Source: Algoriphagus alkaliphilus (GTDB lineage Bacteria > Bacteroidota > Bacteroidia > Cytophagales > Cyclobacteriaceae). Taken from it: a stretch of 64,000 bases of DNA. Position 1 is the first letter of the stretch. Every line of letters starts with the position of its first letter. Position numbers and translations under genes: made by a program. The notes beneath the pieces are model-generated. The model worked only from the letters and a program-made list of their open reading frames with translations. It made no database searches and was not told where the DNA came from. The DNA is taken from the NCBI RefSeq assembly GCF_900103735.1, contig NZ_FMXE01000017.1, positions 36,577 through 100,576 on the forward strand, given 5' to 3'. Shown here piece by piece: positions 17,797 through 25,985 of the stretch.

Positions 17797-17939
17797 GAAA
17801 CCAATAGGAATGGAGTGAAAGAACCATTTATCCTATAAATCTCTAAAACGGTTGGGTTTTCTGCATTTTTCTTTAATTTTTATGTCAGAGTATAAGGATT
17901 ATACCTAATTTCTCTTTTTCAAGTAACAAAACCCTCAAA

Positions 17940-19271
17940 ATGTTTACACTTCTAATTATACTGGTAGCTCTTGCCTTGATTTTGATTGCGATCATCAAGT
18001 TTGACATACACCCCTTCTTGGCACTTTTTGTAGGTGCTATCATCTATGGCTTGATGATGGGCATGCCAACAGATTTGATTGTCAAGTCAATTTCAGAAGG
18101 GTTTGGAGGAGTCATGGGCAGCGTGGGGCTTTTGATCTTGTTGGGCGTGATTTTAGGGACATTTCTTGAAAAAACAGGTGGCGCTATGGTAATAGCCGAA
18201 AAGGTGTTGAAATGGGTAGGAGAAAAGTCGGTCAACCTTTCTTTAATCCTCAGCGGCTGGATTTTGTCTATCCCAGTATTTGGGGACAGCACCATCATCA
18301 TGTTGAATCCGATTGCCAAATCACTTTCCGCTAAAAGCACTATTTCTTATGCCGCAACCATCGTGGCAGTTTCCTTAGGCGCGATGGCAAGTCATTCTTT
18401 GGTACCCCCGACTCCAGGACCAATTGCTACAGCCGGAATTTTAGGTGCGGACCTAGGTCAAGTGATCTTTTATGGGGGATTGGTTTCGCTAGTGACCCTC
18501 ATTCCGCTATACTTTTTTGTCCAAAATTGGGTTACCAAAATCCCTTTAAGGCCCGTATTAGTTGCCAATGAAAAAGAACTAGACAGAAAGGACAGACCCA
18601 GCTTTTTTTCTTCATTACTACCTGTATTGATTCCATTGACCTTAATCATACTGGCCTCAATAGCCAATTATCCTTCCAAACCTCTTGGTGAAGGCAATTT
18701 TATTAAGGCTATTCAATTTTTGGGAACTCCGGTAATTGCTTTGCTGATCGGAGCAATTTTATCCTTTACTCTTCCCAAAAAATTTGACAGAAAACTCCTC
18801 TCGTCTTCAGGTTGGATTGGAGAAGCGATCTTACTTGCCGCTCCTGTCATTTTAATCACCGGTGCTGGAGCGGTTTTTGGAAAAATGCTCCAAAACTCCG
18901 GCGTGGGGGATCTGGTCACCTCCACCATGAGCGATGCGAATTGGGGTATTTTCCTGCCTTTCCTCATTGCTTTTGGACTGAAAACCGCACAAGGTTCTAC
19001 CACTGTAGCTATGATTACCACTGCATCGATCATTGCTCCGATTTTGGGGCCGCTGGGATTAGATTCGGAGATCATGAAAGTCTTCTCGACAGTGGCCATC
19101 GGTGCAGGTGCATTGGCAATTTCTCATGCAAATGACAGCGGCTTTTGGGTAGTGACACAACTCTCTGGTATGACAACTAAGCAGGGAAATCTATCGCACA
19201 GTCTAGGTACTCTGATCGCTGGAGTGACATCCATTACGCTGGTTTATGTGCTGAGTTTGGTGGTAGGATAA
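17940..19271 (+). CDS. GntP family permease (gluconate or related sugar acid)
   Basis: A 443-residue inner-membrane symporter of the GntP family, about 12 hydrophobic segments. Motifs: FDIHPFLALFVGAIIYGL, the substrate segment HSLVPPTPGPIATAGILG, GLKTAQGSTTVAMIT and the C-terminal SHANDSGFWVVTQ. These transporters import gluconate or other hydroxy acids with protons. Converges with a gluconate 5-dehydrogenase-like SDR, supporting a sugar-acid role. The exact substrate is not determinable from sequence. Confidence 0.92.
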   Translation: MFTLLIILVALALILIAIIKFDIHPFLALFVGAIIYGLMMGMPTDLIVKSISEGFGGVMGSVGLLILLGVILGTFLEKTGGAMVIAEKVLKWVGEKSVNLSLILSGWILSIPVFGDSTIIMLNPIAKSLSAKSTISYAATIVAVSLGAMASHSLVPPTPGPIATAGILGADLGQVIFYGGLVSLVTLIPLYFFVQNWVTKIPLRPVLVANEKELDRKDRPSFFSSLLPVLIPLTLIILASIANYPSKPLGEGNFIKAIQFLGTPVIALLIGAILSFTLPKKFDRKLLSSSGWIGEAILLAAPVILITGAGAVFGKMLQNSGVGDLVTSTMSDANWGIFLPFLIAFGLKTAQGSTTVAMITTASIIAPILGPLGLDSEIMKVFSTVAIGAGALAISHANDSGFWVVTQLSGMTTKQGNLSHSLGTLIAGVTSITLVYVLSLVVG

Positions 19272-19469
19272 ATGTCGGGTGTCGGATGACTGATGTGTGG
19301 ACCCCGCTTTATCATTCGATTTTTATTGTTGACCGATGACCGATGACAATGTGGAGTCTTAAATTCATTATTCAATGCCTGACTTCCGGCGGAAGGTTAA
19401 GCGTTCGATATTCGATATTTCTTGTTTTGAATAATCCAAAACCACTAAGAACTCTTAAAAACTTAGACT

Positions 19470-19500
19470 TGCAGATTAGAAGGTGAACTTCTAATCTGCA
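19470..19500. terminator. Perfect hairpin between converging genes
   Basis: Stem of 13 bp, TGCAGATTAGAAG / CTTCTAATCTGCA, loop GTGAA. It lies in the 277-bp gap between the convergent gntP and SDR genes. On the minus strand it is followed after a few bases by T-rich sequence, so a bidirectional terminator is plausible; a dispersed palindrome is the alternative. The rest of the gap holds short direct repeats (GACCGATGACCGATGAC around 19333) and no gene. Confidence 0.55.
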
Positions 19501-19548
19501 GAGATTTTCCAGTAATCATTTGAGATTTCTCACCTCATACTTCTTACT

Positions 19549-20343
19549 TTATCTCGCCGTCCAGCCCCCATCCACAGTCAGCATCGATCCAACGAGGTAA
19601 GTCCCCGCATCCGAAGCCAAGAAAATCGCAGCGCCCTGAATTTCTTTCAGTTCGCCCCAACGACCCAAGGCAGTCGCACCAACTACGAACTTTTTCCCTT
19701 CCTCTGTATCCGCTATCGGAAGATTCATCTCAGTCAAAAATGGCCCCGGGCAAATCGCATTTACGGTTATATTCCATGGTGCCAATTCCAAAGCCAAAGC
19801 CCGGGTCATCTGCACCACCGCTCCCTTGCTCGAAGCATAAGGGGTTCGGTTAGAAAGCCCCACCAAGCCTAATGTACTCGCAAGATTGATGATTGCGCCT
19901 TTGTTATTCTCCTTCATATAGGGAGTCACTGCACGATTGGCCAACCAGGTTCCGGTGACATTTACGTCCATTACTTTGGTGAAGTCTTCATAGCTCAACT
20001 CATCGATTGCACCACGGATATTGATTCCTGCTGAATTAATCAGGATGTCGATTGATCCAAAAGCCTCGAACGCAGTTTTTGCCATTGCTTCCATAGCGAG
20101 TTTATCCACGACATCACCTGCAAAAGTCATCGCTTTGACACCATATTTCTCGGCAATCTCAGCGGCAGCAGCATCACCATCAGAAGCTTTGCGGCTGACC
20201 AGCATTACATTGGCACCAGCTGAGGCCAGTCCGGCAGCCATAGCTAACCCTAGGCCTTTGGTGCCTCCGGTGATAATGGCAGATTTACCTTTGAGTGAAA
20301 AAAGAGCGATTCCGGGAAGTTGGGAGAGGTCGAATTGGGACAT
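19549..20343 (-). CDS. SDR oxidoreductase, gluconate 5-dehydrogenase-like
   Basis: A 264-residue classical short-chain dehydrogenase. Cofactor motif IITGGTKGLGLAMA, NSAGINIRGA, catalytic Ser-Tyr-Lys with LASTLGLVGL and PYASSKGAVVQ, and the end motif GSMLTVDGGWTAR. The start at 20343 (MSQFDLSQLPG) is right for the family; the extension to 20484 runs into the repeat element and is not coding. It resembles Gno/KduD enzymes that interconvert gluconate and 5-ketogluconate. Convergent with the GntP permease gene. Confidence 0.88.
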   Translation of the reverse strand: MSQFDLSQLPGIALFSLKGKSAIITGGTKGLGLAMAAGLASAGANVMLVSRKASDGDAAAAEIAEKYGVKAMTFAGDVVDKLAMEAMAKTAFEAFGSIDILINSAGINIRGAIDELSYEDFTKVMDVNVTGTWLANRAVTPYMKENNKGAIINLASTLGLVGLSNRTPYASSKGAVVQMTRALALELAPWNITVNAICPGPFLTEMNLPIADTEEGKKFVVGATALGRWGELKEIQGAAIFLASDAGTYLVGSMLTVDGGWTAR

Positions 20344-20378
20344 GGTTTTGTTTTTTGAATTTGTAAATATGGTATTTT

Positions 20379-20524
20379 GATTATCCGCAATCCTGCCAGT
20401 AAGAAAGATTAGGCTATATAAAGTTGCGGATAATCGTCCACAGACGACTGTCAACAGTCCACAGCTCGTTTTTTGGAACTTCAAACCTTATTTTATTTTG
20501 CTACTGGCAAGAAAGCGGACATAC
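20379..20524. repeat. Structured dispersed repeat, copy 1
   Basis: A ~146 bp element found again at 45662-45806. Ends are imperfect inverted repeats (ATTATCCGCAATCCTGCCAG at the left, and at the right CTGGCAAGAAAGCGGACAT, which is its near complement). Inside are GCGGATAAT (20426-20434), complementary to the left end, a CGTC-CACA-GACG mini-hairpin and GACTGT-CA-ACAGTC. Lies 36 bp upstream of the SDR start. No open frame or transposase inside. Confidence 0.75.
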
Positions 20525-20538
20525 ATATATGGTAAAGA

Positions 20539-20601
20539 GTAAGTCGTAAGTAGTTAGTAAAGTCCATGGCTCCTACTCACCACTTACTTCTCACAACTTA
20601 C
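20539..20601. repeat. Imperfect inverted repeat
   Basis: Arms of about 25 nt (GTAAGTCGTAAGTAGTTAGT near 20539 and, inverted, ACTTACTTCTCACAACTTAC ending near 20601) with several mismatches. It lies just behind the sugar isomerase gene (minus strand, stop at 20611) and may help end its transcript. Confidence 0.4.
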
Positions 20602-20610
20602 ATTGAATTT

Positions 20611-21714
20611 CTACAGGAGTTCACTTTTCGAAAAGGCAAGGCATTTGACCACATTCTCCTCTTCGAAAGCAAGTTTTTCTTCGGGGTTCAGGTTTTTGAC
20701 TTCAGGAAGTGCCCCGGGATAAGGTTCGTCACGTACCAACCTCAGGATTTTTGCCAGATCCTGTGCGGATGGATTTTCAAAGGTTGTCCAATAGCTTTCT
20801 TCCAAACAGGGGATTTGCAAAGGATCTCGGGTAATCATTTCCAGACTGAAAGTCACGGCAGGATTATACTTTTGGCACAAGGTTACAGCTTCTTTTAAAT
20901 CTACAATTCCAGTCCCCAGTGGCACCTCAGATAGCAGAAATCCATCCGAGTATGCTTTTACTCCCATATCTTTCACATGGGTGGAAAACGCAAAAGGAGC
21001 CAAGGTCCGGATCACTTGCATCGGTTCTTCGAGCAGGGACACATTATTCCCAAAGTCCAAGGTCACTCCCACCCATTCGCTGCCAAAGCTTTGAATGAGA
21101 TGAGCGAGTTCGGCAGCTGTCCAATCCTTATGATTCTCCACAGCTAGCTTCACTTGGTGTTTTCGGGCAATCGGTTCCGCCAGCTGAAGTGCCTTCGTTG
21201 AGTTTATTTTGAATTCATTCCACTCCTGTTTCAACTTGAAATTTTCATAGCGTCGACCGCTTAGACAAACGGTCCTCAAAATACTTACCCCTGCCTCTTT
21301 GGCCAAAAGCACCTCTTTTTCAAACCTCGAAATATCAGCTGCATTTTTAGGAAGACCGATGCTACCCTCCAAATACATTCCTAAATTCTCACGCTCATCC
21401 CGGACTTTTCTGGCGAAGTCTTCCGCCCAACCACTTACTGTCGTCTGAATCCCTCCAGCACCTATGGAATGACAATGCCGCATGAAATCCAGTGCATCTT
21501 GGAATCCGGGATACTTGGTGCTTTCCACTTTGGAACCATAGCGAATCCCATAGGAATGGACCACAACTCCCATCGGCACGCCTTTTAAGCTTTCTGGCAA
21601 AGCCGAAAATGGAAAAGCCATGGCAGCCGCGGCTAGTCCTGATTTTCTCAAAAACTCCCTCCTACCGGAGGAAAATTCTTTATTGCTAACAATGGACTTC
21701 ATTGACTGGGACAT
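20611..21714 (-). CDS. sugar phosphate isomerase/epimerase, Tat-exported
   Basis: A 367-residue xylose-isomerase-like TIM-barrel protein. The N-terminus has a twin-arginine signal (SGRREFLRKSGLAAAAMAFP), so it is probably folded in the cytosol and exported to the periplasm. Barrel motifs include LAVENHKDW (metal-binding Glu), VTLDFGNNV (Asp) and STHVKDMG (His). Such proteins isomerise or epimerise sugars, or are divergent relatives of unknown chemistry. It starts 6 bp after the PVC-type cytochrome gene and shares its operon. Confidence 0.86.
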   Translation of the reverse strand: MSQSMKSIVSNKEFSSGRREFLRKSGLAAAAMAFPFSALPESLKGVPMGVVVHSYGIRYGSKVESTKYPGFQDALDFMRHCHSIGAGGIQTTVSGWAEDFARKVRDERENLGMYLEGSIGLPKNAADISRFEKEVLLAKEAGVSILRTVCLSGRRYENFKLKQEWNEFKINSTKALQLAEPIARKHQVKLAVENHKDWTAAELAHLIQSFGSEWVGVTLDFGNNVSLLEEPMQVIRTLAPFAFSTHVKDMGVKAYSDGFLLSEVPLGTGIVDLKEAVTLCQKYNPAVTFSLEMITRDPLQIPCLEESYWTTFENPSAQDLAKILRLVRDEPYPGALPEVKNLNPEEKLAFEEENVVKCLAFSKSELL

Positions 21715-21720
21715 TTTTGG

Positions 21721-24270
21721 TTAGGGTTTGGAATTTGCTATGAGCGCTTCCATGTGCTTATTGAGTTCTGCAGCAGACCAAGGATACACCCTGCCCTGAT
21801 TCAGGTGCCGGGTGGAACCTACAGTCCTACCGGTGACAGGTGGAGCTTCATTGCCCCATTCATTTCGAATGTAGGTAAGAATAGAGGCAATTACCGCATC
21901 ATCCATCGTCGAATGGGAAGGCATTACCGGCAAAATCTCCGGTGCATCGTATTTTTTCCCGGCCACTTCGATTGGGCCTTCCAATCCATGAAGCATAATC
22001 AGCGAAAGCCGAACCTCGTCTCCAACCACCCACTCAGAACCTGCCAAGGGCGGCCCCATTCGAGCGGCACCTTTTCCGTTGTTTCCATGGCATCCTGCAC
22101 AGGAGACCAAATACTTCTGGCGTCCGTCGGCAAATTGCTTCATGGCTTTTTCATCCAGATTCCCGGTGGAAATTACTTTTGCGGAAGGCTGATAGCCAGG
22201 CCAGGAGAAAAGTCGCTTCAGCATTGCCGTTCTATTCTGATCAATGGGCAAATCATTCCGTTTGAATATGGAAGGTTCGCTTTGTAATACCACCAGGCCG
22301 GGTTTATCAATATCCCCTGCCTGAATAGCCATACCTGCAAGGATGACAGATTCCTTCCATCCCATTTCCTTTGAATCCGAAATAGCCAAAAGTCCACTAA
22401 TCTCTGACGGCTCGCTGTTAGTTATGATGGCTGAGGTGAGCATTTCCAGGAAAACTTCCCGATCAGGATTGGCCTCTGTCCAGGTTTTATTAGCCATCAG
22501 TTTTTGTAAAAAATGATACTCTTCATCCTCCAGACTACTCATAGCGGCATCCCGTATCAAGGCTAAATGACCATAGTTCTCGATGATTTGGCTTAATAAA
22601 TCGGTTTTGGCTTCGTGTGAAAAAATCTCCGAACTCAGCGCCAATTGTAGCGCAACTTTATCGGAAGCTTTGCCTGCCAGATCAACTGCGACAGCTTCCA
22701 GTCGGCGCAAAATCCCGGGATCATTCACAGCTGAATTTTCTAATTGTCTAAGCGCTGTAGTTTTGAGCAGGTCATCCCCATTTTTCGATACTTCGAGCAA
22801 AAGCGCAGGATTAACTTTCCCCATTCCTTCCAATGTCCAAAGTGCATGAAATCGCCCTAACTCAGATTTTCCGTTTTTCACCAGATCTTCTAGAGGCCCT
22901 ACAGCATTGGGATCATTTTTTTCTACCAAAAGCCGCTGTGCCATATCCCTAAACCAGCCGTCTTGGTGGGAAAGGTATCGGACTAAGTCCTGAATGCTTG
23001 CTTGAGAAAGCTTTGGAATCTGTTTGGAAGCAAACCCTTTCGGTACAACTCTCCAAATTCGCCCCATATGGCCAGGCGAATCCAAACCGCGCTTTAAGGT
23101 TTGCTCCTTCAGATAGGGAGTCATATAAGAGCCATGCTGCACGATTCCCTGGTACATATCGGCAAGGTAAAAACCGCCATCCGGCCCAACCGCAGCATGC
23201 ACCGGACGGAATCGCTCATCGGTGGAAGCAAAAAATTCAATGCCTGGATTGGGGTCATGTGCCTCCAGAAAAACTCCTTTTTCGGTCACCACATTCCGCT
23301 TGACAAGATTTCCGGCATTTTCTAGCACGAAGATATTCCCATAATATTCCTTGGGGAAAAGCTGACTGCGATAGACCGTCGGTGCACAGGCTGAAGTAAA
23401 TTCAATAAGACGACCGGCAGAATCCAGCGTACCGGGAATATACCCTCTGTTTACGGCGGGATTGGATCGGATGGGAAATACCTTTCGATCGATTGTCAGG
23501 CCATGGTCTATGCCGGTGGAAGGCTTGTGGTTTTTATTTCGGGATAAATAATTGGCTGGCACAAGATCGCCGTGAAGTTGGGACCAGTTGTAATTGTAAA
23601 TCAAACGACCCTGATCATCCTGAGAAATTCCCCATTGTCCACGAAACTCGGTAGTGTCGCGAATCCAAGTCCCGTCTTGAAATCGATACCGAAGACGTGA
23701 CTTGGCACTATAATACCAATTGTCGGAATTCCGCACAAAACCATTGTCGGAATGCTCGGGAATTCCATTAGCCGAATAGGTCGAATCCAGTAAAATTTTG
23801 GAATCCGCTTTCCAGTCTCCATCGAGGTCTTGGGTGATCCATAGCTTATTATTCTCTGCTATCAAGGCTCCGTTTTTGAACAGACCCAAGGCTCTCGGCA
23901 TAATCAGAGAATCCAGATACACCGTCCGCTTGTCCATCAGCCCATCGCCGTCGGTATCCTCCAGGATTGCGACAGAACCAACAGGTTGCTTCTCCTCCGA
24001 ACCTTCAATATCACTCATGTAGCCGCGCATTTCTACCACCCAAAGCCGTCCGTCTTCGTCAAACTGAATGATTACAGGAGATTCGACTAACGGTTCTGAA
24101 GCCACTAACTGAACTTCAAATCCGGATTCAATTTGAAAAGTTTTCAATTCCTCCTCTGCAGTCCGGGCAGGACTATCGGTTGTTTCCGGAAGAGGTCCGG
24201 ACTCTTTACAGGAAAAACAAAGCAACACACCAACCGCACAAGTCAACAGGGCACTTCGAAACATAGTCAA
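21721..24270 (-). CDS. PVC-type heme-binding protein (glucose/sorbosone dehydrogenase-like + HEAT + cytochrome c)
   Basis: An 849-residue exported protein. Lipoprotein-like signal at the N-terminus (LLTCAVGVLLCFSC). Residues ~50-400 form a beta-propeller of the membrane-bound dehydrogenase type (FDEDGRLWVVEMRGY, PEHSDNGFVRNSDNWYY, VGPDGGFYLADMYQG); ~420-640 is a helical repeat region; a cytochrome c domain follows at about 740-840 with SCAGCHGNNGKGAARMGPPL. The family is abundant in Planctomycetes-Verrucomicrobia and Bacteroidota and probably oxidises sugars, passing electrons to the heme. First gene of a two-gene operon with the sugar isomerase. Confidence 0.88.
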   Translation of the reverse strand: MTMFRSALLTCAVGVLLCFSCKESGPLPETTDSPARTAEEELKTFQIESGFEVQLVASEPLVESPVIIQFDEDGRLWVVEMRGYMSDIEGSEEKQPVGSVAILEDTDGDGLMDKRTVYLDSLIMPRALGLFKNGALIAENNKLWITQDLDGDWKADSKILLDSTYSANGIPEHSDNGFVRNSDNWYYSAKSRLRYRFQDGTWIRDTTEFRGQWGISQDDQGRLIYNYNWSQLHGDLVPANYLSRNKNHKPSTGIDHGLTIDRKVFPIRSNPAVNRGYIPGTLDSAGRLIEFTSACAPTVYRSQLFPKEYYGNIFVLENAGNLVKRNVVTEKGVFLEAHDPNPGIEFFASTDERFRPVHAAVGPDGGFYLADMYQGIVQHGSYMTPYLKEQTLKRGLDSPGHMGRIWRVVPKGFASKQIPKLSQASIQDLVRYLSHQDGWFRDMAQRLLVEKNDPNAVGPLEDLVKNGKSELGRFHALWTLEGMGKVNPALLLEVSKNGDDLLKTTALRQLENSAVNDPGILRRLEAVAVDLAGKASDKVALQLALSSEIFSHEAKTDLLSQIIENYGHLALIRDAAMSSLEDEEYHFLQKLMANKTWTEANPDREVFLEMLTSAIITNSEPSEISGLLAISDSKEMGWKESVILAGMAIQAGDIDKPGLVVLQSEPSIFKRNDLPIDQNRTAMLKRLFSWPGYQPSAKVISTGNLDEKAMKQFADGRQKYLVSCAGCHGNNGKGAARMGPPLAGSEWVVGDEVRLSLIMLHGLEGPIEVAGKKYDAPEILPVMPSHSTMDDAVIASILTYIRNEWGNEAPPVTGRTVGSTRHLNQGRVYPWSAAELNKHMEALIANSKP

Positions 24271-24655
24271 TCAGGTATTTTGGGTTTGAGCAAATGAGGA
24301 AGAAAGAATCCAACGCATTCAGGAGCATTTTCAATTTGGTTTTTATTCTTCTGATTTACAAGATCAAATCATCAAATGGAAGCATTCAAATTTGCAAGGG
24401 CAAAGTTTGGTTCACTAGACAGGAAAAAGGAAGCCATTTGCGGACTTCTCCTAACTTTGCAGAAACATAGTACCAGCATTTCCGCTTTTTACCAGTAATT
24501 TTAATAACTAATAAAAAATCCTCAAACTCTGAAATTTGGCCTACTTCGGTCATCCCTGCCCTGCCGACAGGCGGGGGTCATCCAAAATCGGACAAACGAT
24601 GATCAAGGCAATAGGACCAACTGACATAATTACGGATAACCACAAAATAACACCT
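24271..24655. promoter_or_regulatory. Intergenic region with a candidate -7 box for the helicase
   Basis: 385 bp between divergent genes. TAACTTTG at 24452-24459 (plus strand) matches the Bacteroidota -7 motif TAnnTTTG exactly, but no TTTG lies at the usual 19-bp spacing, so the promoter call is tentative. At 24556-24576 there is a CCTGCC-GACA-GGCGGG hairpin flanked by direct CATCC words; this looks like a repeat remnant. Nothing coding is convincing here. Confidence 0.35.
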
Positions 24656-25804
24656 ATGAATTTTTCCGACTTAGGACTGTCAAAAGATCTGCTTAGCTCA
24701 ATCGAACGTGCAAAATATGAAAGCCCCTATCCCATACAGATTGATGCCATTCCTGCAATACTTCAGCAAAAAGACATCCTTGGACTAGCTCCCACAGGCT
24801 CGGGAAAAACAGCAGCTTACATTCTACCGATTCTTCAGCGATTGCTTCCAAAAGAAGCCCCAAGGGAGCGTTTTATTCCGGTTTTGGTGATTGTTCCGAC
24901 CCGTGAACTTGCGGTACAGGTCGCAGAGGTGACTGAAAATTTCAGCCGCTTTTTGCCGCGAAAAATCAAATCCATGGCAGTGTTTGGCGGTGTCTCGATC
25001 AATCCTCAAATGATGAATCTTCATGGTGTGGAGATCCTGATTGCCACTCCCGGACGCTTGATTGACTTGCTTGGCAGGAATGCTTTGGGTATTTCCAGAA
25101 TACACACGCTGGTGCTGGACGAAGCTGACAAAGTGCTGAATATGGGTTTTCGCGAAGAAGTGGAGCATATTCTGGAGCTTTTGCCAAGTCGGAGACAAAA
25201 CATCCTTTTTTCGGCCACCACAGATAATGAAGTCGATGTATTGATCCAAAAACTACTCAAGGATCCTGTCAGAATTCAGGTGGAAGGGGACAATTTCACC
25301 CCTGATTTGATTGATCAAAAAGCCTATCGGGTCAGTCCTGAAAACAAGGGTCCTTTTCTCCGCCAATTAATCAATTCCGGCCACTGGAGTCAGATTTTGG
25401 TGTTTGCTTCATCTATTCGAACGGCTGATAATGTGGCAACGAAGCTCAGTAAAAACGGGATTGAAGCAGTGGCTTTCCATGGAGACAAAAGTCAGGGAGC
25501 ACGAACCGAGGCATTGGCACGATTCAAATCCGGCAAGTCCCGAGTATTGGTGGCAACAGATCTAGCTGCTCGGGGTATTGACATTCAGTTTCTGCCCTTG
25601 GTGATCAATTACGAATTGCCCCGCTCACCCAAAGATTACATCCATCGCATCGGCCGAACTGGTCGTGCCGGAGCGACCGGAGAAGCTATTTCGCTCATCA
25701 CTCCTGAGGAATTGCATCACTTCAAAGTGATACAAAAGAAAATGGGAAAGCGGGTGTTGTTGTTGGAGTCGGAGAATTTTGGGAAAAATGAGGAGGAATC
25801 TTAA
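24656..25804 (+). CDS. DEAD/DEAH box RNA helicase
   Basis: A 382-residue RNA helicase of the RhlE/DeaD type. The start at 24656 (MNFSDLGLSKDLL) puts the Q-motif in its normal place; an in-frame ATG at 24536 would add 40 residues encoded by repeat-like DNA. Motifs: SPYPIQIDAIP (Q), APTGSGKTAAY (I), PTRELAVQ (Ia), TPGRLIDLL (Ib), LDEADKVLNMGF (II), LFSATTDN (III), and HRIGRTGRAGATG (VI). Short C-terminal tail. Cytosolic, likely ribosome assembly or cold-stress RNA work. Confidence 0.92.
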   Translation: MNFSDLGLSKDLLSSIERAKYESPYPIQIDAIPAILQQKDILGLAPTGSGKTAAYILPILQRLLPKEAPRERFIPVLVIVPTRELAVQVAEVTENFSRFLPRKIKSMAVFGGVSINPQMMNLHGVEILIATPGRLIDLLGRNALGISRIHTLVLDEADKVLNMGFREEVEHILELLPSRRQNILFSATTDNEVDVLIQKLLKDPVRIQVEGDNFTPDLIDQKAYRVSPENKGPFLRQLINSGHWSQILVFASSIRTADNVATKLSKNGIEAVAFHGDKSQGARTEALARFKSGKSRVLVATDLAARGIDIQFLPLVINYELPRSPKDYIHRIGRTGRAGATGEAISLITPEELHHFKVIQKKMGKRVLLLESENFGKNEEES

Positions 25805-25985
25805 CAACAATCCCTAAAACTAACTGCTAAAATCCCCCTTACCCCCTTTGACAAAGCGTAATATTGCAAACCAAAATCCCGGAATAAAGGGGGAGTAGCG
25901 TCCAATTGAACTTCTAACGACAGAACCACTTTCCAACCACCTGCTCCCATTCCTCCTTACTTCCAAACATCCATACTTCCTTACC

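Noticed and set aside
20344..20484. 47-residue N-terminal extension of the SDR protein
   Set aside because: It is translated from the left half of the 146-bp repeat; the family start is the ATG at 20343.
24536..24655. Longer N-terminus for the DEAD-box helicase
   Set aside because: The extra 40 residues come from hairpin/repeat DNA and precede the normal Q-motif start at 24656.
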